Source: Chitinophagaceae bacterium
GTDB taxonomy: Bacteria; Bacteroidota; Bacteroidia; Chitinophagales; Chitinophagaceae
Assembly (NCBI GenBank): GCA_017307755.1
Contig: JAFKGQ010000018.1
Coordinates: 1-64,000, forward strand
Reading direction: 5' to 3'
Length of the DNA stretch: 64,000 nt
A program made the translations under genes and the position numbers. The notes beneath the pieces are model-generated. The model did not search any database, was not told the origin of the DNA, and was given only the letters and a program-made list of their open reading frames with translations. Shown here in pieces: positions 1 through 9,277 of this stretch. Each line of letters starts with the position of its first letter. The stretch's first letter is position 1.

Positions 1-131
1 GTGGTCAACATGCTAGGAATGATCCTGCGCTTTGAGCCAGCAGGTGGTCAATATCGCGAGAATACAACCCCTCGGACCACTGGTCAGCATGCTGAGAACA
101 GCTGGTCAGCATCACAGGAATGGGTGGTCAC
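1..131. repeat. Cluster of TGGTCA-type repeats, possible IS21-like element end
   Basis: Five copies of TGGTCA followed by variants of (A/G)CATGC lie at about positions 2, 45, 81, 103 and 125. The last three are exactly 22 bp apart, and several are followed by an AGGAAT-like stretch. Multiple short subterminal repeats of this kind are typical of IS21-family element ends, so the window may start just inside such an element. No istA or istB is visible because the window begins here. The stop codon of the next gene lies inside the last repeat. The family assignment is inference. Confidence 0.45.
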
Positions 132-1405
132 GATGCGTAGGAATATACAATCTTCCCTTCTCCATTCTTTAACCGCACATAATCGATAGCGCCAGTCCCC
201 TGAAAATTGTAAACCAGCCCCATTACTTTACCAAAATCATTTTTATAGGTCATTGAATACACCGGCTGGTCACCCAGGTAGATCGTCGCCTTTTTGTTGA
301 CAACTTTTATTTGCAGTTGCTGCCACTGATAAAGATTACGGCCAAGAACGGAAAGGTCTTTATTAATGCCATCGTGCACCACTTCACCCATTTTTATTGC
401 AATATCACGCTCACATCCTTTGCCCATCATCCGTACAAAATATATATGCTCCTCACAAACGATCACCAGTTCAAAATAGGGACAGGCAACCGTTTGTAAA
501 CTGTCGCACATAATACGGGTTTCGATCGAAAAACTATCACTGGATGTATTTTCAAATTCCCGGATATTATAATAGCTCTCTATAACGTCTTTTTCCATGT
601 TCACACCGGCAGCTGCTACATCATCCCGGGCTATATGCAAAACGCCATCGCGCACGGCGTTCTTCTTCGGCAGATAGATCGGTCTGCTATCGTCAAATGA
701 ATAACGCGCAAGCGGAAACCATCCGTCTGTCGTTATGTGTATCCGAAAACGTTTGATAATGGAATCATTGGCAATTAATTTAGCCTTGTGAAAACCGGGG
801 AAATAATAAATATTGGAGTATACATGGTTGCCGGGGTCGATCTTTACTCTGTCCAGCGGATTCCATGATTGCTGAAAAAAGAAGCTGTCTGCATCTACAT
901 GGGTAACATCATAATTAAAAATAATGGTGTTCGGCACCCCCTGAGAAACAGTCTTATTACCATAAAATGTAATAGATCCATTTATCACCGGTTTTTTCTT
1001 CGACGGTCCGGTGCGGAATGCGATCAGCCAGCATGCAACGGCAACAGCGCCTGCTATAGGGAGCAAGAGCCAGGTATTCCATCGCATATAGCGCTTATGT
1101 TCCGGTTCAGCAGAGGAGGCTTCCGGCGCTGCCGTTTCCCGCTGTTTGAACTCCTGCCAGTCCTTATACCCAAGCACCGATACCAGCCCCTGAAGCGTCG
1201 ACGGATGCGGTACTTTATCATAATCCTTTTTCCACAAGCGCTTCAATGTAGACAGGCTTAATTTGATCCCGGATCTTTCTTCGATACTGTCCGCCAGATA
1301 TTCGAGGTCACGCTGACGTACTTCGCCATGCTCATTTCCAAACCGGAGCTTTTCTTCGATCAAGCGCTTACAGCGGGCTATATTTTCATGCTCAAGGCGG
1401 TCCAT
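128..1405 (-). CDS. Membrane protein with N-terminal HTH-like domain and C-terminal lectin-like domain
   Basis: The 425-residue protein has three parts. Residues 1-90 are soluble and helical, with the stretch LSTLKRLW inside a helix-turn-helix-like region seen at the head of many Bacteroidota proteins. One membrane helix follows at about 111-130, ending in RTGPSKKK. The exported remainder has a beta-rich, Ig/PKD-like segment (about 140-235) and then a concanavalin A/laminin G-like fold (about 240-425). The topology suggests a one-protein sensor: cytoplasmic DNA- or protein-binding head and periplasmic glycan-binding tail. Regulation of DNA is not proven. The divergent neighbour at 1524 also carries a lectin-like fold, so the two may work together. 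The C-terminus runs into the TGGTCA repeats, so the last residues may have been changed by an insertion. Confidence 0.75.
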   Translation of the reverse strand: MDRLEHENIARCKRLIEEKLRFGNEHGEVRQRDLEYLADSIEERSGIKLSLSTLKRLWKKDYDKVPHPSTLQGLVSVLGYKDWQEFKQRETAAPEASSAEPEHKRYMRWNTWLLLPIAGAVAVACWLIAFRTGPSKKKPVINGSITFYGNKTVSQGVPNTIIFNYDVTHVDADSFFFQQSWNPLDRVKIDPGNHVYSNIYYFPGFHKAKLIANDSIIKRFRIHITTDGWFPLARYSFDDSRPIYLPKKNAVRDGVLHIARDDVAAAGVNMEKDVIESYYNIREFENTSSDSFSIETRIMCDSLQTVACPYFELVIVCEEHIYFVRMMGKGCERDIAIKMGEVVHDGINKDLSVLGRNLYQWQQLQIKVVNKKATIYLGDQPVYSMTYKNDFGKVMGLVYNFQGTGAIDYVRLKNGEGKIVYSYAS

Positions 1406-1523
1406 ACCGGTAATTTACACATAAATACCAATTTGAACTTTAAATGACCGGGAAATGAACGGCAATTGAAAATGAACTTCTTATGAGCCATTGTTTATTT
1501 GCAAAACCATAAGATCATCACAT

Positions 1524-2630
1524 ATGAAAAAAAATCATTTGCTGACAGGAATTACATTGCTCTCTCTCTGCTGGAATGCCGGTGGCCAGGCGGTTACTGT
1601 TCCATTTACCTCCGACCGGTGGAATAAGGAAGGAGCCAAAAGCTCGGTGGAAACCTATATGGGGAAAGAATGCCTGCGCCTCGACTCGGGTGCCGTTTTT
1701 ATCAAGGACCTCCAATTGCAGGACGGCATTATTGAATCCGACATCAATTTCCCGCACCAGCGCGGTTTTCCCGGTTTTATATTCCGGATGCAGAATTTTG
1801 ATAATGGCGAACATTTTTATGTACGGCCTCATCAGTCAGGCAATCCGGATGCTACACAGTATACCCCGGTTTTTAACGGCAGCGATGGATGGCAGCTATA
1901 TTATGGCGAAGGATATTCAAAAGCGATCACTTTTCACTTCGATCAGTGGCATCATATAAAAATAGATGTGCATGGGAGACAGGCAGAAATTTATATAGAC
2001 GATATGCAAAAACCGTTAATAAAAGTTACAGAGCTGAAGCGTGACCCCAAGGCCGGAACCATTGCGCTGAGTTCGGGCTTTACCCCCACCCGGTTTGCCA
2101 ATCTGCAATACACCATAAAAACGCCTGTAACGCAAGCCGCCATGCCGGTGCCAGTGAATGGGACCGACGGCCTTATCACAAAATGGCAGGTATCCAACCA
2201 GGTAAACAAAACCCTATTTGAGAATAAAAAACGATTGACGCCTGAGATCAAGTCAAAATTTACCTGGACCATTCAAAATAGTGAGCCATCAGGCACGGTC
2301 AATCTGGCAAAATTTACGCGACCGAACGACAGGGGCGATGCAATGGTTGCAAAAGTGGTTATTACATCGGAAACGGAGCAGGATAAAGCCGTCTCATTCG
2401 GTTTTAGTGATTTTGTATCCGTCTATCTCAATGACAAAGCCTTGTATTTTGGAAAAGACAACTATATGTCACGGGATTACCGCTTCCTGGGTACAATAGG
2501 TTTCTTTGATACGATCGTTCTTCCCCTGAAAAAAGGCGAAAATGAACTTTGGTTTGTGGTAGCAGAGGATTTTGGCGGATGGGGTGTAAAAGCAAAGCTG
2601 GAGAACATGGAAAATATTTTGTTGCGATAA
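1524..2630 (+). CDS. Secreted protein with LamG/DUF1080-like domain
   Basis: The ATG at 1524 opens a clear signal peptide (MKKNHLLTG, hydrophobic core, then NAGGQA); a TTG 33 bp upstream is less likely. Residues about 25-195 form a beta-sandwich of the concanavalin A/laminin G type, with the typical strand pattern FDQWHHIKIDV followed by AEIYIDD. The rest (about 215-368) is a second beta-rich domain with no motif I recognise. The protein probably binds or processes a glycan outside the cytoplasm, but no catalytic residues can be named. It is divergent from the membrane lectin-like protein at 128-1405 and ends 20 bp from the convergent NarL-type regulator. Confidence 0.75.
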   Translation: MKKNHLLTGITLLSLCWNAGGQAVTVPFTSDRWNKEGAKSSVETYMGKECLRLDSGAVFIKDLQLQDGIIESDINFPHQRGFPGFIFRMQNFDNGEHFYVRPHQSGNPDATQYTPVFNGSDGWQLYYGEGYSKAITFHFDQWHHIKIDVHGRQAEIYIDDMQKPLIKVTELKRDPKAGTIALSSGFTPTRFANLQYTIKTPVTQAAMPVPVNGTDGLITKWQVSNQVNKTLFENKKRLTPEIKSKFTWTIQNSEPSGTVNLAKFTRPNDRGDAMVAKVVITSETEQDKAVSFGFSDFVSVYLNDKALYFGKDNYMSRDYRFLGTIGFFDTIVLPLKKGENELWFVVAEDFGGWGVKAKLENMENILLR

Positions 2631-2650
2631 GTTTTTGTTTTGAAGCTCCC

Positions 2651-3295
2651 CTACCCCCGCAGTATATTATTCTCAATCGCCTTCCTGATCAACGCCGCCG
2701 AATTGTTGACCTTGAACTTCTGCATCAGGTTTTTCCGGTGCGTCTCCACCGTCTGGGGACTGATAAAGAGTTTTGCAGCAATAGCAGTCGTAGTCGCCCC
2801 CTCACTGACCAGCTGCAATATCTCGCTCTCCCTTTTGGTGAGCCGGGGAAGCTCGGCCGACAGGGACGAAGGAGAAAAAAGGATACCCTGCACCTCTCCG
2901 TTCATGCTCAGCTGATCGTCCATCACCTGGAAAATGGCATTGATCAGGTCCTTCCTCGACGTATTCTTCAACAGATACCCATTGGCGCCCTGCTGTAATA
3001 CTCCCGTTATAACGCTCTTCTCGGTGTGATTGGACAAAGCAATGATCTTGACTTCCTTGTCGACAGCTTTGATAGCCTTGCAGACTTCAATGCCCGACAT
3101 TTCCGGCAGGCTGATGTCAAGGAATACCACGTCTACCCTATGCGTACGTATAAACTGGATAGCGGGCTCCCCTTTCATAAAAGTGCCGGCGACATGTATC
3201 CCTTTCACATTTTGCAGGACGCTACAAAGCCCTTCGATGAAGATAGAGTGATCTTCGATGATGACAACCAAAATGTCCGATCTTTCAGGCAACAT
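2651..3295 (-). CDS. NarL/FixJ-family response regulator
   Basis: The 214-residue protein has an N-terminal receiver domain with acidic pair E14-D15 and phospho-acceptor D60 (VVFLDISLP). A LuxR-type helix-turn-helix follows at about 150-210, with the hallmark LTKRESEILQL and SPQTVETHRKNL. It is a DNA-binding transcription factor activated by phosphorylation. Its start overlaps the end of the kinase gene at 3285-5246 by 11 bp, so the two are co-transcribed and form a cognate pair. Targets are not visible; the adjacent secreted-protein genes are candidates. Confidence 0.93.
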   Translation of the reverse strand: MLPERSDILVVIIEDHSIFIEGLCSVLQNVKGIHVAGTFMKGEPAIQFIRTHRVDVVFLDISLPEMSGIEVCKAIKAVDKEVKIIALSNHTEKSVITGVLQQGANGYLLKNTSRKDLINAIFQVMDDQLSMNGEVQGILFSPSSLSAELPRLTKRESEILQLVSEGATTTAIAAKLFISPQTVETHRKNLMQKFKVNNSAALIRKAIENNILRG

Positions 3296-5246
3296 TGATC
3301 TCGATATTTATAATAGTCCCTTTCCCGGGATTTGATTCTATTTCCAGTCTTCCCTTTAGGAAGTCCACCCGATGGCGGATATTGTCCAGTCCGATACCTT
3401 TCCGGTGGGTGATCATCTCCTGGTCAAATCCTGCGCCATCGTCTTCCACTGTAATATAAAAAATATCCTCCGATTGACTGCACTGTACAAGAACTTCCGA
3501 CGCCCGTGCATGTTTGAGGACGTTGGACAGTAATTCCTGTACGATACGATATAACAACAGTTGTGTCGGTTTTGGGATATCCATTGAAATATTCATCATC
3601 TGCAGGACAACCTTTGTACTCCCATTTCCTGATGACTCGCAGAGATCATTCAACGCGACCTCCAGTCCCGAACGTACCAGTGACTCCGGCATGAGATTAT
3701 GGGCAATATGTCTTAACTCTCTGACTGAGTTATCCAGTTGGCGGATGACCTTTTGCAATGTGGGGTCTTCCTGTTCCTGCTGGTTAGAGAACGCCATCTC
3801 GGAAAGATGGATCTTTACGCCGGCAAGCATGCCCCCCAGCCCATCATGCAGATCGCGGGCCAGCCGCTGCCGCTCACGCTCTTCTCCATTGAGCAGAGCG
3901 CTAGCTACTGCTATCCGTTGTTGCTGCTGCAAAGACCTTAACTGTTGTTCTGCCTGCAGCTTCTTTTGTCTGAAACGATACACCAGGAAAAGCAGGATAA
4001 TAAAAAGCAGGATGATACCGCCCAGTAGCAAGAGCTTTTGGATCTTCGATCTATTATTCAATTCCAGTGCTTCTTTTTCTTTCTCGGATGACCTGTACCT
4101 GGCTTCCAGGGCTGCTATCTGGACGGTGGTACCGGCCTTTGCAAGGCTGTCCGAAAGCCTGGTATAGTCCTGCAGCCATTGATAAGCCAGCCTGTCATGA
4201 CCGAGAGCCGCCTCCGTCTCTGCCAGCTCATGAAACATGAGCCGTCTGTTATTAGTCAGGGGCATAATCTGATTGAACTCGTACACCCGCTGCAATATCT
4301 TCCTGGCCTCCACAAATTTCTTTTCCCGTCTATATACGTCAAATTTTTCAAAAAGGATGGAAAACATATCATAGGTCCTGTTCTGACCACGGGCAAGCGC
4401 CTCTCCTATGTCAAGGCTGTCGAGGGCGTTCTGCCATCTCCCCGTCTGGGCATGGTACATACCTTCCACCAGATAACGGGAAGGCTGATAGGAGGAATTC
4501 GGCAGGGAACCCAATAATAATGCTGCGCTGTCGAGCGGAAGTCTTGCAGGCAGGGTATCATCATTCAACAGGTACGCCTTTGCCATATCAATATAACAGT
4601 CAGCCACCAGTTCCCTATCGGCGTCAGGACGGGACAGGACGGGGTGTAGGGCCGGACGGTACAAAAGTATAAGAGCCCTGCGAAAATACTCCCGGGCCTT
4701 ATCATATTCTTCAAAATTCATAAAGACCTGCCCTACCTCTTTATAGTTCCCGGCTACCCTATTGGTATCACCGGCCTGTAAGGCCATGGGAATGGCCTTG
4801 TTCAGCTGTATATCGATAAAACTCCGTTCGTCATCTTTTTTTTGTTCAAGTACACCGTAATTATGCCAGGTCCGGCTCCGGTAAAGGATGGCCGCCGGCG
4901 TCGAATAAGCGCTGAGTAAACGGTCCGCCGTCATATATTCCTGTTGGGCCCGCAGATAATTGTATTCAAAATAAACGCCGCCAAGATAGAAATGGGCCAG
5001 CCCGTCATAATAATCGTCGTGGATGCCTTCCCGGAAATAGTCGGCGATAAACTGTAGGGCCTTTGCGCTGTCCCTATCCGACCAGTAATCAGATAGCAGG
5101 AAATATAGCCGCGCCCGAGCGGTGTCGGCAGCGGTCGTCCTGATCAGTTTCTGCAGACTGTCAGAATAGGGATCAACCCCCGGGGGCTGTCCTTTCATCC
5201 AGGATACATACAATAAAAGGATCGCGATGATCAGAGATCTTTTCAA
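3285..5246 (-). CDS. TPR-containing NarX/DesK-type sensor histidine kinase
   Basis: The 653-residue inner-membrane kinase has a signal peptide (MKRSLIIAILLLYVSWMKG), a periplasmic region of tetratricopeptide repeats (about 30-390), one membrane helix near 405-425 and a short coiled coil. The HisKA_3 dimerisation box carries phospho-acceptor H467 in ARDLHDGLGG. A HATPase_c domain fills the C-terminus, with DDGAGFD and GIGLDNIRHR as the nucleotide-binding boxes. It should sense a periplasmic signal through the TPRs and phosphorylate the NarL-type regulator it overlaps by 11 bp. The ligand is unknown. Confidence 0.92.
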   Translation of the reverse strand: MKRSLIIAILLLYVSWMKGQPPGVDPYSDSLQKLIRTTAADTARARLYFLLSDYWSDRDSAKALQFIADYFREGIHDDYYDGLAHFYLGGVYFEYNYLRAQQEYMTADRLLSAYSTPAAILYRSRTWHNYGVLEQKKDDERSFIDIQLNKAIPMALQAGDTNRVAGNYKEVGQVFMNFEEYDKAREYFRRALILLYRPALHPVLSRPDADRELVADCYIDMAKAYLLNDDTLPARLPLDSAALLLGSLPNSSYQPSRYLVEGMYHAQTGRWQNALDSLDIGEALARGQNRTYDMFSILFEKFDVYRREKKFVEARKILQRVYEFNQIMPLTNNRRLMFHELAETEAALGHDRLAYQWLQDYTRLSDSLAKAGTTVQIAALEARYRSSEKEKEALELNNRSKIQKLLLLGGIILLFIILLFLVYRFRQKKLQAEQQLRSLQQQQRIAVASALLNGEERERQRLARDLHDGLGGMLAGVKIHLSEMAFSNQQEQEDPTLQKVIRQLDNSVRELRHIAHNLMPESLVRSGLEVALNDLCESSGNGSTKVVLQMMNISMDIPKPTQLLLYRIVQELLSNVLKHARASEVLVQCSQSEDIFYITVEDDGAGFDQEMITHRKGIGLDNIRHRVDFLKGRLEIESNPGKGTIINIEINVA

Positions 5247-5305
5247 ATTTCAGCGGCTTTTGTTTTAAGAGGTAAGGTAAGTAATAACAGGACATCAGCC
5301 GCATC

Positions 5306-6265
5306 TTACCGCCAGAACATGCTGCCGTCGCCCGACTGTACCAAGGTCTGTCCTTTGGGGATAACGGTTATTACATGCTTGTCGGCGTCCGGGTCCACAT
5401 TGTATTGATTGCCGTCCGCCGGGATAATACGAAGCTCCCAGAGCCAGCTAGCGGCCAGGGACTCCCTGTAATTTGTACCTACCAGCAAATATTTGCTGTC
5501 AGGAGAGAAAACAGGATATGCTTCCTCGTCTGTCGAGGTCGTCACCTGAACAAGGTTGGAGCCATCCGCATTCATCATCCAGATGTGTGTGCCTCCTTTA
5601 AGTGCGATCTTTTTCCCATCAGGGCTGGGAGTGACATCGCCCCAGCTGGCAAAGCTGAACTGTTTTACGAGGTTGCCTTGCGTAAACGCCGTATTTGTCC
5701 GGAAAAGTCCGTCGGATGTACAAAACAGGATGGTGTTATCCGGCATCCATTGCAACATGCGATTAAATTTCTTCCCGTTGAAGGATGTGAGATTATGCAA
5801 TATCTTCCCTTTCAGATCCATGATAACAATGCCGTCTTCATAAGTAGGAACCACCCCGATCATCGTCCCATCGGGAGATAGTGTCGGCGAGGTATAATCT
5901 CCATCAGTAGGATAGTATTTGAACTGGCTGATGATCGTGCCGTCGCTAAGATTGGTAAGTGTATACAGATTGGCGTCATAATCAGTCCCGGGCGCGTTTT
6001 TGGAGGTTAGCATGGATTTACCGTCCCTGCTGATCCAATAATCATGCAGATCGAGGTTCTCTCCCATGACCTTGGATTCGACATCGGTCGCCATATCGAT
6101 CTTCTGTATACCTTCGGTTGCCCACTGGACATAAATGGCGCCACCCCCCGCAGCGCCGTAATACCCCCCTCCGTTGTTGCCCGGCCCTCCGTTGTTCTTC
6201 TTACAAGCGGTCAGGCAAAATAATCCTACGAGAAGAGCCGGCGCCCATCTTTTACATTGTTGCAT
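5306..6265 (-). CDS. PD40/TolB-like beta-propeller lipoprotein
   Basis: The 319-residue protein begins with a lipoprotein signal ending in LTAC, then a Gly/Asn-rich linker. The mature part contains repeated WD40-like blades with the PD40 signature: SPDGTMIG, SPDGKKIAL, FSPDSKYLLVG. This predicts a lipid-anchored propeller on the outer membrane or its periplasmic face, probably a binding module rather than an enzyme. It lies 60 bp upstream of the TPR kinase gene on the same strand, so it could be co-transcribed with it and act as an accessory sensor; that link is inference. Confidence 0.8.
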   Translation of the reverse strand: MQQCKRWAPALLVGLFCLTACKKNNGGPGNNGGGYYGAAGGGAIYVQWATEGIQKIDMATDVESKVMGENLDLHDYWISRDGKSMLTSKNAPGTDYDANLYTLTNLSDGTIISQFKYYPTDGDYTSPTLSPDGTMIGVVPTYEDGIVIMDLKGKILHNLTSFNGKKFNRMLQWMPDNTILFCTSDGLFRTNTAFTQGNLVKQFSFASWGDVTPSPDGKKIALKGGTHIWMMNADGSNLVQVTTSTDEEAYPVFSPDSKYLLVGTNYRESLAASWLWELRIIPADGNQYNVDPDADKHVITVIPKGQTLVQSGDGSMFWR

Positions 6266-6367
6266 GTCGGTAAAATTTTAGTAAGTCAAAATTGGAGAAA
6301 GTGCATGGGGTGAACAATACCTTGTTTCCGGCAATTTTCTTCTCCCTGAAAACCGGTAGACAGGATG

Positions 6368-7180
6368 TTATTGATCGTCCCTGATATAATCGCTGAGATG
6401 GCCAAAACGACAATTGTCGCTTTTTTTGACCAAAGAGATAAATGTCTCCAGTTCAGTTCTGAAATTTTCATCCAACAGCTCCTTATCATGCAGCAGTATG
6501 ATCAAACGCCCCTGATGGAAGGTCTTTTTACGGCTTAACAAGCTATTTACCAGTTCCATCATTTCTTCTCCCGTATGCAATCCGATGCCCTTTCCGGGAT
6601 GACACCTCCATTCCAGGTCCCATCCAAATATCTGATAGCCATTTGCTGCTAATGTATCAGCTGCTACGCTGCCATTACCGTGATCATCCCTTGAAAGGCT
6701 GTCGACACGGAAAATATTCCTGCCGGGTAATCGTACCAGTCCATTTTCTAATTGCAGGCTATCCCTGCTGCGGTCGATATCCGCCAGGACGGACAAAGGC
6801 CGCCGATAGTACTTCTCATATCGCCGTTCGGCATGGGTAAAACTGTGATTGCCGATTTCCACCAGTGGGTTAGACCGGTATTTTCTGAACAGTTCCCGGC
6901 TTCGTTGCGTAAGACAGACATTCCGCCCGATGAGGAACACATTGACAGGCAATGCCTCTTTTTCGACGAGTTCGTTGACTATTTCGCTGCCGGCAGAAGG
7001 GCCGTCGTCAAAGGTGAGATATATTGTAAAAGGGGCTACTGTTTTATGCGCCGGAAATGGATGGATATAATATGCCGGCTCTACCGTCTTTTTCCCGATG
7101 TTGGAAGAGAATAACATCAGAGCGCCGGTGTAAGCGATCGTCATCCTGTGATAATGCCAGTTCATACGCACATATTTCAA
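6368..7180 (-). CDS. Polysaccharide deacetylase (NodB-like, CE4)
   Basis: The 270-residue protein shows the CE4 motifs. TFDDGP gives catalytic base D58 and metal ligand D59. HSFTH gives metal ligands H112 and H116. A late hydrophobic strand ends in LLHD, where the catalytic His of motif 5 is expected. A hydrophobic N-terminal stretch (about 14-26) suggests export or membrane anchoring. Family members remove N- or O-acetyl groups from chitin, peptidoglycan or xylan; the substrate here is not shown. It is divergent from the DUF1080 gene at 7299. The 102 bp between it and the downstream PD40 lipoprotein gene show nothing clear. Confidence 0.85.
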   Translation of the reverse strand: MKYVRMNWHYHRMTIAYTGALMLFSSNIGKKTVEPAYYIHPFPAHKTVAPFTIYLTFDDGPSAGSEIVNELVEKEALPVNVFLIGRNVCLTQRSRELFRKYRSNPLVEIGNHSFTHAERRYEKYYRRPLSVLADIDRSRDSLQLENGLVRLPGRNIFRVDSLSRDDHGNGSVAADTLAANGYQIFGWDLEWRCHPGKGIGLHTGEEMMELVNSLLSRKKTFHQGRLIILLHDKELLDENFRTELETFISLVKKSDNCRFGHLSDYIRDDQ

Positions 7181-7298
7181 TTGATCAAACTGGATTCAAA
7201 GAGGGACGGACAGTTAATTTACGAAAAAAAACGCTAAAAACCATTTTCTGTTTAGCTATAGCTATTTTATTACCTTAGGACCCGCAAATCACAAATGA

Positions 7299-8015
7299 AT
7301 GAAAAAGGCATTGATCTTTACCGCATTTCTTCTACTGGGTGGTATGATGATGGCGCAAAAACCCAATACGCTTACCAAAAAGGAAAAAAAGGAAGGTTGG
7401 AAATTATTATTTGACGGCCAGACGACCAGGGGCTGGCATACTTATCTGAGAGATACCGTGGGAGCAAAATGGCAGGTGAGGGACGGCGCGCTTGTTTTTG
7501 ACCCCACCCAGCCTGCCAGCGGCGGTGGAGATATTGTGACCAATGACGAATATGAAAACTTTGAGCTTCACCTGGAATGGAAGGTTGCAAAAGGCAGCAA
7601 CAGCGGGATCATTTTCGACGTACAAGAAAATCCGAAATACAACGCCACTTATCTGACAGGTCCCGAAATGCAAGTGTTGGATAACAAAGACGCCTCGGAC
7701 AATAAAAAACAAAATCACCTGGCAGGATGTCTGTACGATATGGCGGGAGATTCCACCGTATCAAAGCCAAAACCCATTGGAGAATGGAACCAGGTCAGGC
7801 TGATACAAAATAAAGGGCATCTTACGTTCTATCTGAATGACATCAAAACGTTTGAAGGCCAGATAGGCAGCGAAGAATGGAACAATATGGTTGCTAACAG
7901 CAAATTCAGAAATAAAATGTTCAGCGATTTTGCAAAGGTCGCTAAGGGTAAGATCGCGTTACAACAGCATCCCGGCTCCAGCGAATGGAGAAATATCAAG
8001 ATCCTGTTATTATAG
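7299..8015 (+). CDS. DUF1080 (3-keto-disaccharide hydrolase domain) secreted protein
   Basis: The 238-residue protein has a signal peptide (MKKALIFTAFLLLGGMMMAQ) followed by a single DUF1080 domain: LLFDGQTTRGWHTY at the front, FELHLEWKV and NSGIIFDV in the middle, and HPGSSEWRNIKI at the end. DUF1080 (PF06439) is a concanavalin-like fold now associated with hydrolysis of 3-keto-glycosides. It would act in the periplasm or at the cell surface. A Tat-exported Gfo/Idh oxidoreductase at 9278 could supply the 3-keto substrate. A box TACCTTAG at 7271-7278 resembles the Bacteroidota -7 element with one mismatch. Confidence 0.85.
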   Translation: MKKALIFTAFLLLGGMMMAQKPNTLTKKEKKEGWKLLFDGQTTRGWHTYLRDTVGAKWQVRDGALVFDPTQPASGGGDIVTNDEYENFELHLEWKVAKGSNSGIIFDVQENPKYNATYLTGPEMQVLDNKDASDNKKQNHLAGCLYDMAGDSTVSKPKPIGEWNQVRLIQNKGHLTFYLNDIKTFEGQIGSEEWNNMVANSKFRNKMFSDFAKVAKGKIALQQHPGSSEWRNIKILLL

Positions 8016-8031
8016 CAGCCGGGGCCACCGC

Positions 8032-9111
8032 TCACCAATGGATGTGCTCATCAATAAAGCGGATAAGGCTATCCGCCAGCGTTTCCTGTTCAGCCCGGCT
8101 TGGATGCCCGGGTGTGCCTTTGAAAGGGACAAAGAGCGTAAAGATCTTCTCGTCCTGTAGCATATCGACGGATTTTTGTATATATCCGGGCCATGGTGCG
8201 CCCGATTTGGTAGCGTCCATATTCCCCAGCATGCAAATGATATAAGCGTTGGGATATTTCCCCCTCACCTGTTGCACAAAGTTCTTATAAGCGTTGATAA
8301 TAAGATCTGAGCCGGGCGCCGTCTTTCCAAACCGTGCCTTGAATTGTTCATGATCCGGCATATTGATCAGCCAGGAGTCATTCTGGAATAAGTTGATCAC
8401 GACGATATCGGGTGTGAACAGGGAGAAGTCCCATTTACTGTTGGGGTTTCCCGGGTCCAGCCGGTCATACATCTCAGGCATGATCAGGGGAAACCAGCTG
8501 ATGGTGATCCCAATGCCGCTTTTGGCTGTGCAGTTGAATGCCGCATTAAAATGACGGGCGGTTATAGCGGCATAACTGATATATGCATTCTCATAGGGAG
8601 CGGTCCCTCTGTCCTTACCGGAGGTATCCTCTACTGCATAACCACAGGTAATAGAATTGCCGAAGAACTCGATCTTCCGCTGTTGTACAGGAAGAGGATC
8701 GAGGAGGGTCGTATGGTCGTCAGGTATAAGGGCATATAGCCAGGTCTTTCCCATAGCCCACTCCGTACGCTTGAATAACTCCAGGGAATGCTGACCGGGC
8801 TGAACGCCGGATGCCAGGGTATAGCTCTTTTTTATGCTATCCAGGTGCAGTGTACTCACCGGCTCGCCATCTATCACGACAGTGTAATAGTTGTCACCCC
8901 GCTCGTCCTTTAACAAGGCGCTCACACCTGTTCCGTCAAAACGCAGGGAGACGGTGCTGGCCGTCCAGCAAAGCTGCGCTGTACTGTCGGTCATGGCAAT
9001 TCTTCCCATGTAATGGATACGGGGGTCGTTAAAAGGTATGGCCCTTTCCTGCGCATGACCGTAATAGGTGATACACAGGAGGAACAACAGCAAAAAGTAT
9101 CTGTAACGCAT
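8032..9111 (-). CDS. SGNH-family esterase, CE2-like two-domain
   Basis: The 359-residue protein has a signal peptide (about 1-20), an N-terminal beta-jelly-roll of the CE2 type (about 25-140), and an SGNH hydrolase domain. The nucleophile is S153 in FFGNSIT and the catalytic His is H336 in PGHPS; no Asp precedes it at the usual position three residues earlier, which is also seen in CE2 enzymes that use a Ser-His dyad. It should remove acetyl groups from plant or microbial polysaccharides outside the cytoplasm. It is convergent with the DUF1080 gene (16 bp apart) and divergent from the Gfo/Idh gene at 9278. Confidence 0.85.
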   Translation of the reverse strand: MRYRYFLLLFLLCITYYGHAQERAIPFNDPRIHYMGRIAMTDSTAQLCWTASTVSLRFDGTGVSALLKDERGDNYYTVVIDGEPVSTLHLDSIKKSYTLASGVQPGQHSLELFKRTEWAMGKTWLYALIPDDHTTLLDPLPVQQRKIEFFGNSITCGYAVEDTSGKDRGTAPYENAYISYAAITARHFNAAFNCTAKSGIGITISWFPLIMPEMYDRLDPGNPNSKWDFSLFTPDIVVINLFQNDSWLINMPDHEQFKARFGKTAPGSDLIINAYKNFVQQVRGKYPNAYIICMLGNMDATKSGAPWPGYIQKSVDMLQDEKIFTLFVPFKGTPGHPSRAEQETLADSLIRFIDEHIHW

Positions 9112-9277
9112 AAAGGCAAATATAGCCTTTCAATAGCTAAAGTTGCTCCATCTCCCGTGGGATATTATCCGTGTACTCTTTTGCCAGTGCGACGAATATC
9201 GTTCTCATTTATGGCCTTTTTGTTGAGATATACGCATAGCGATTAAATTTAGTGAATATCTTTATAAAAAAAGACTG

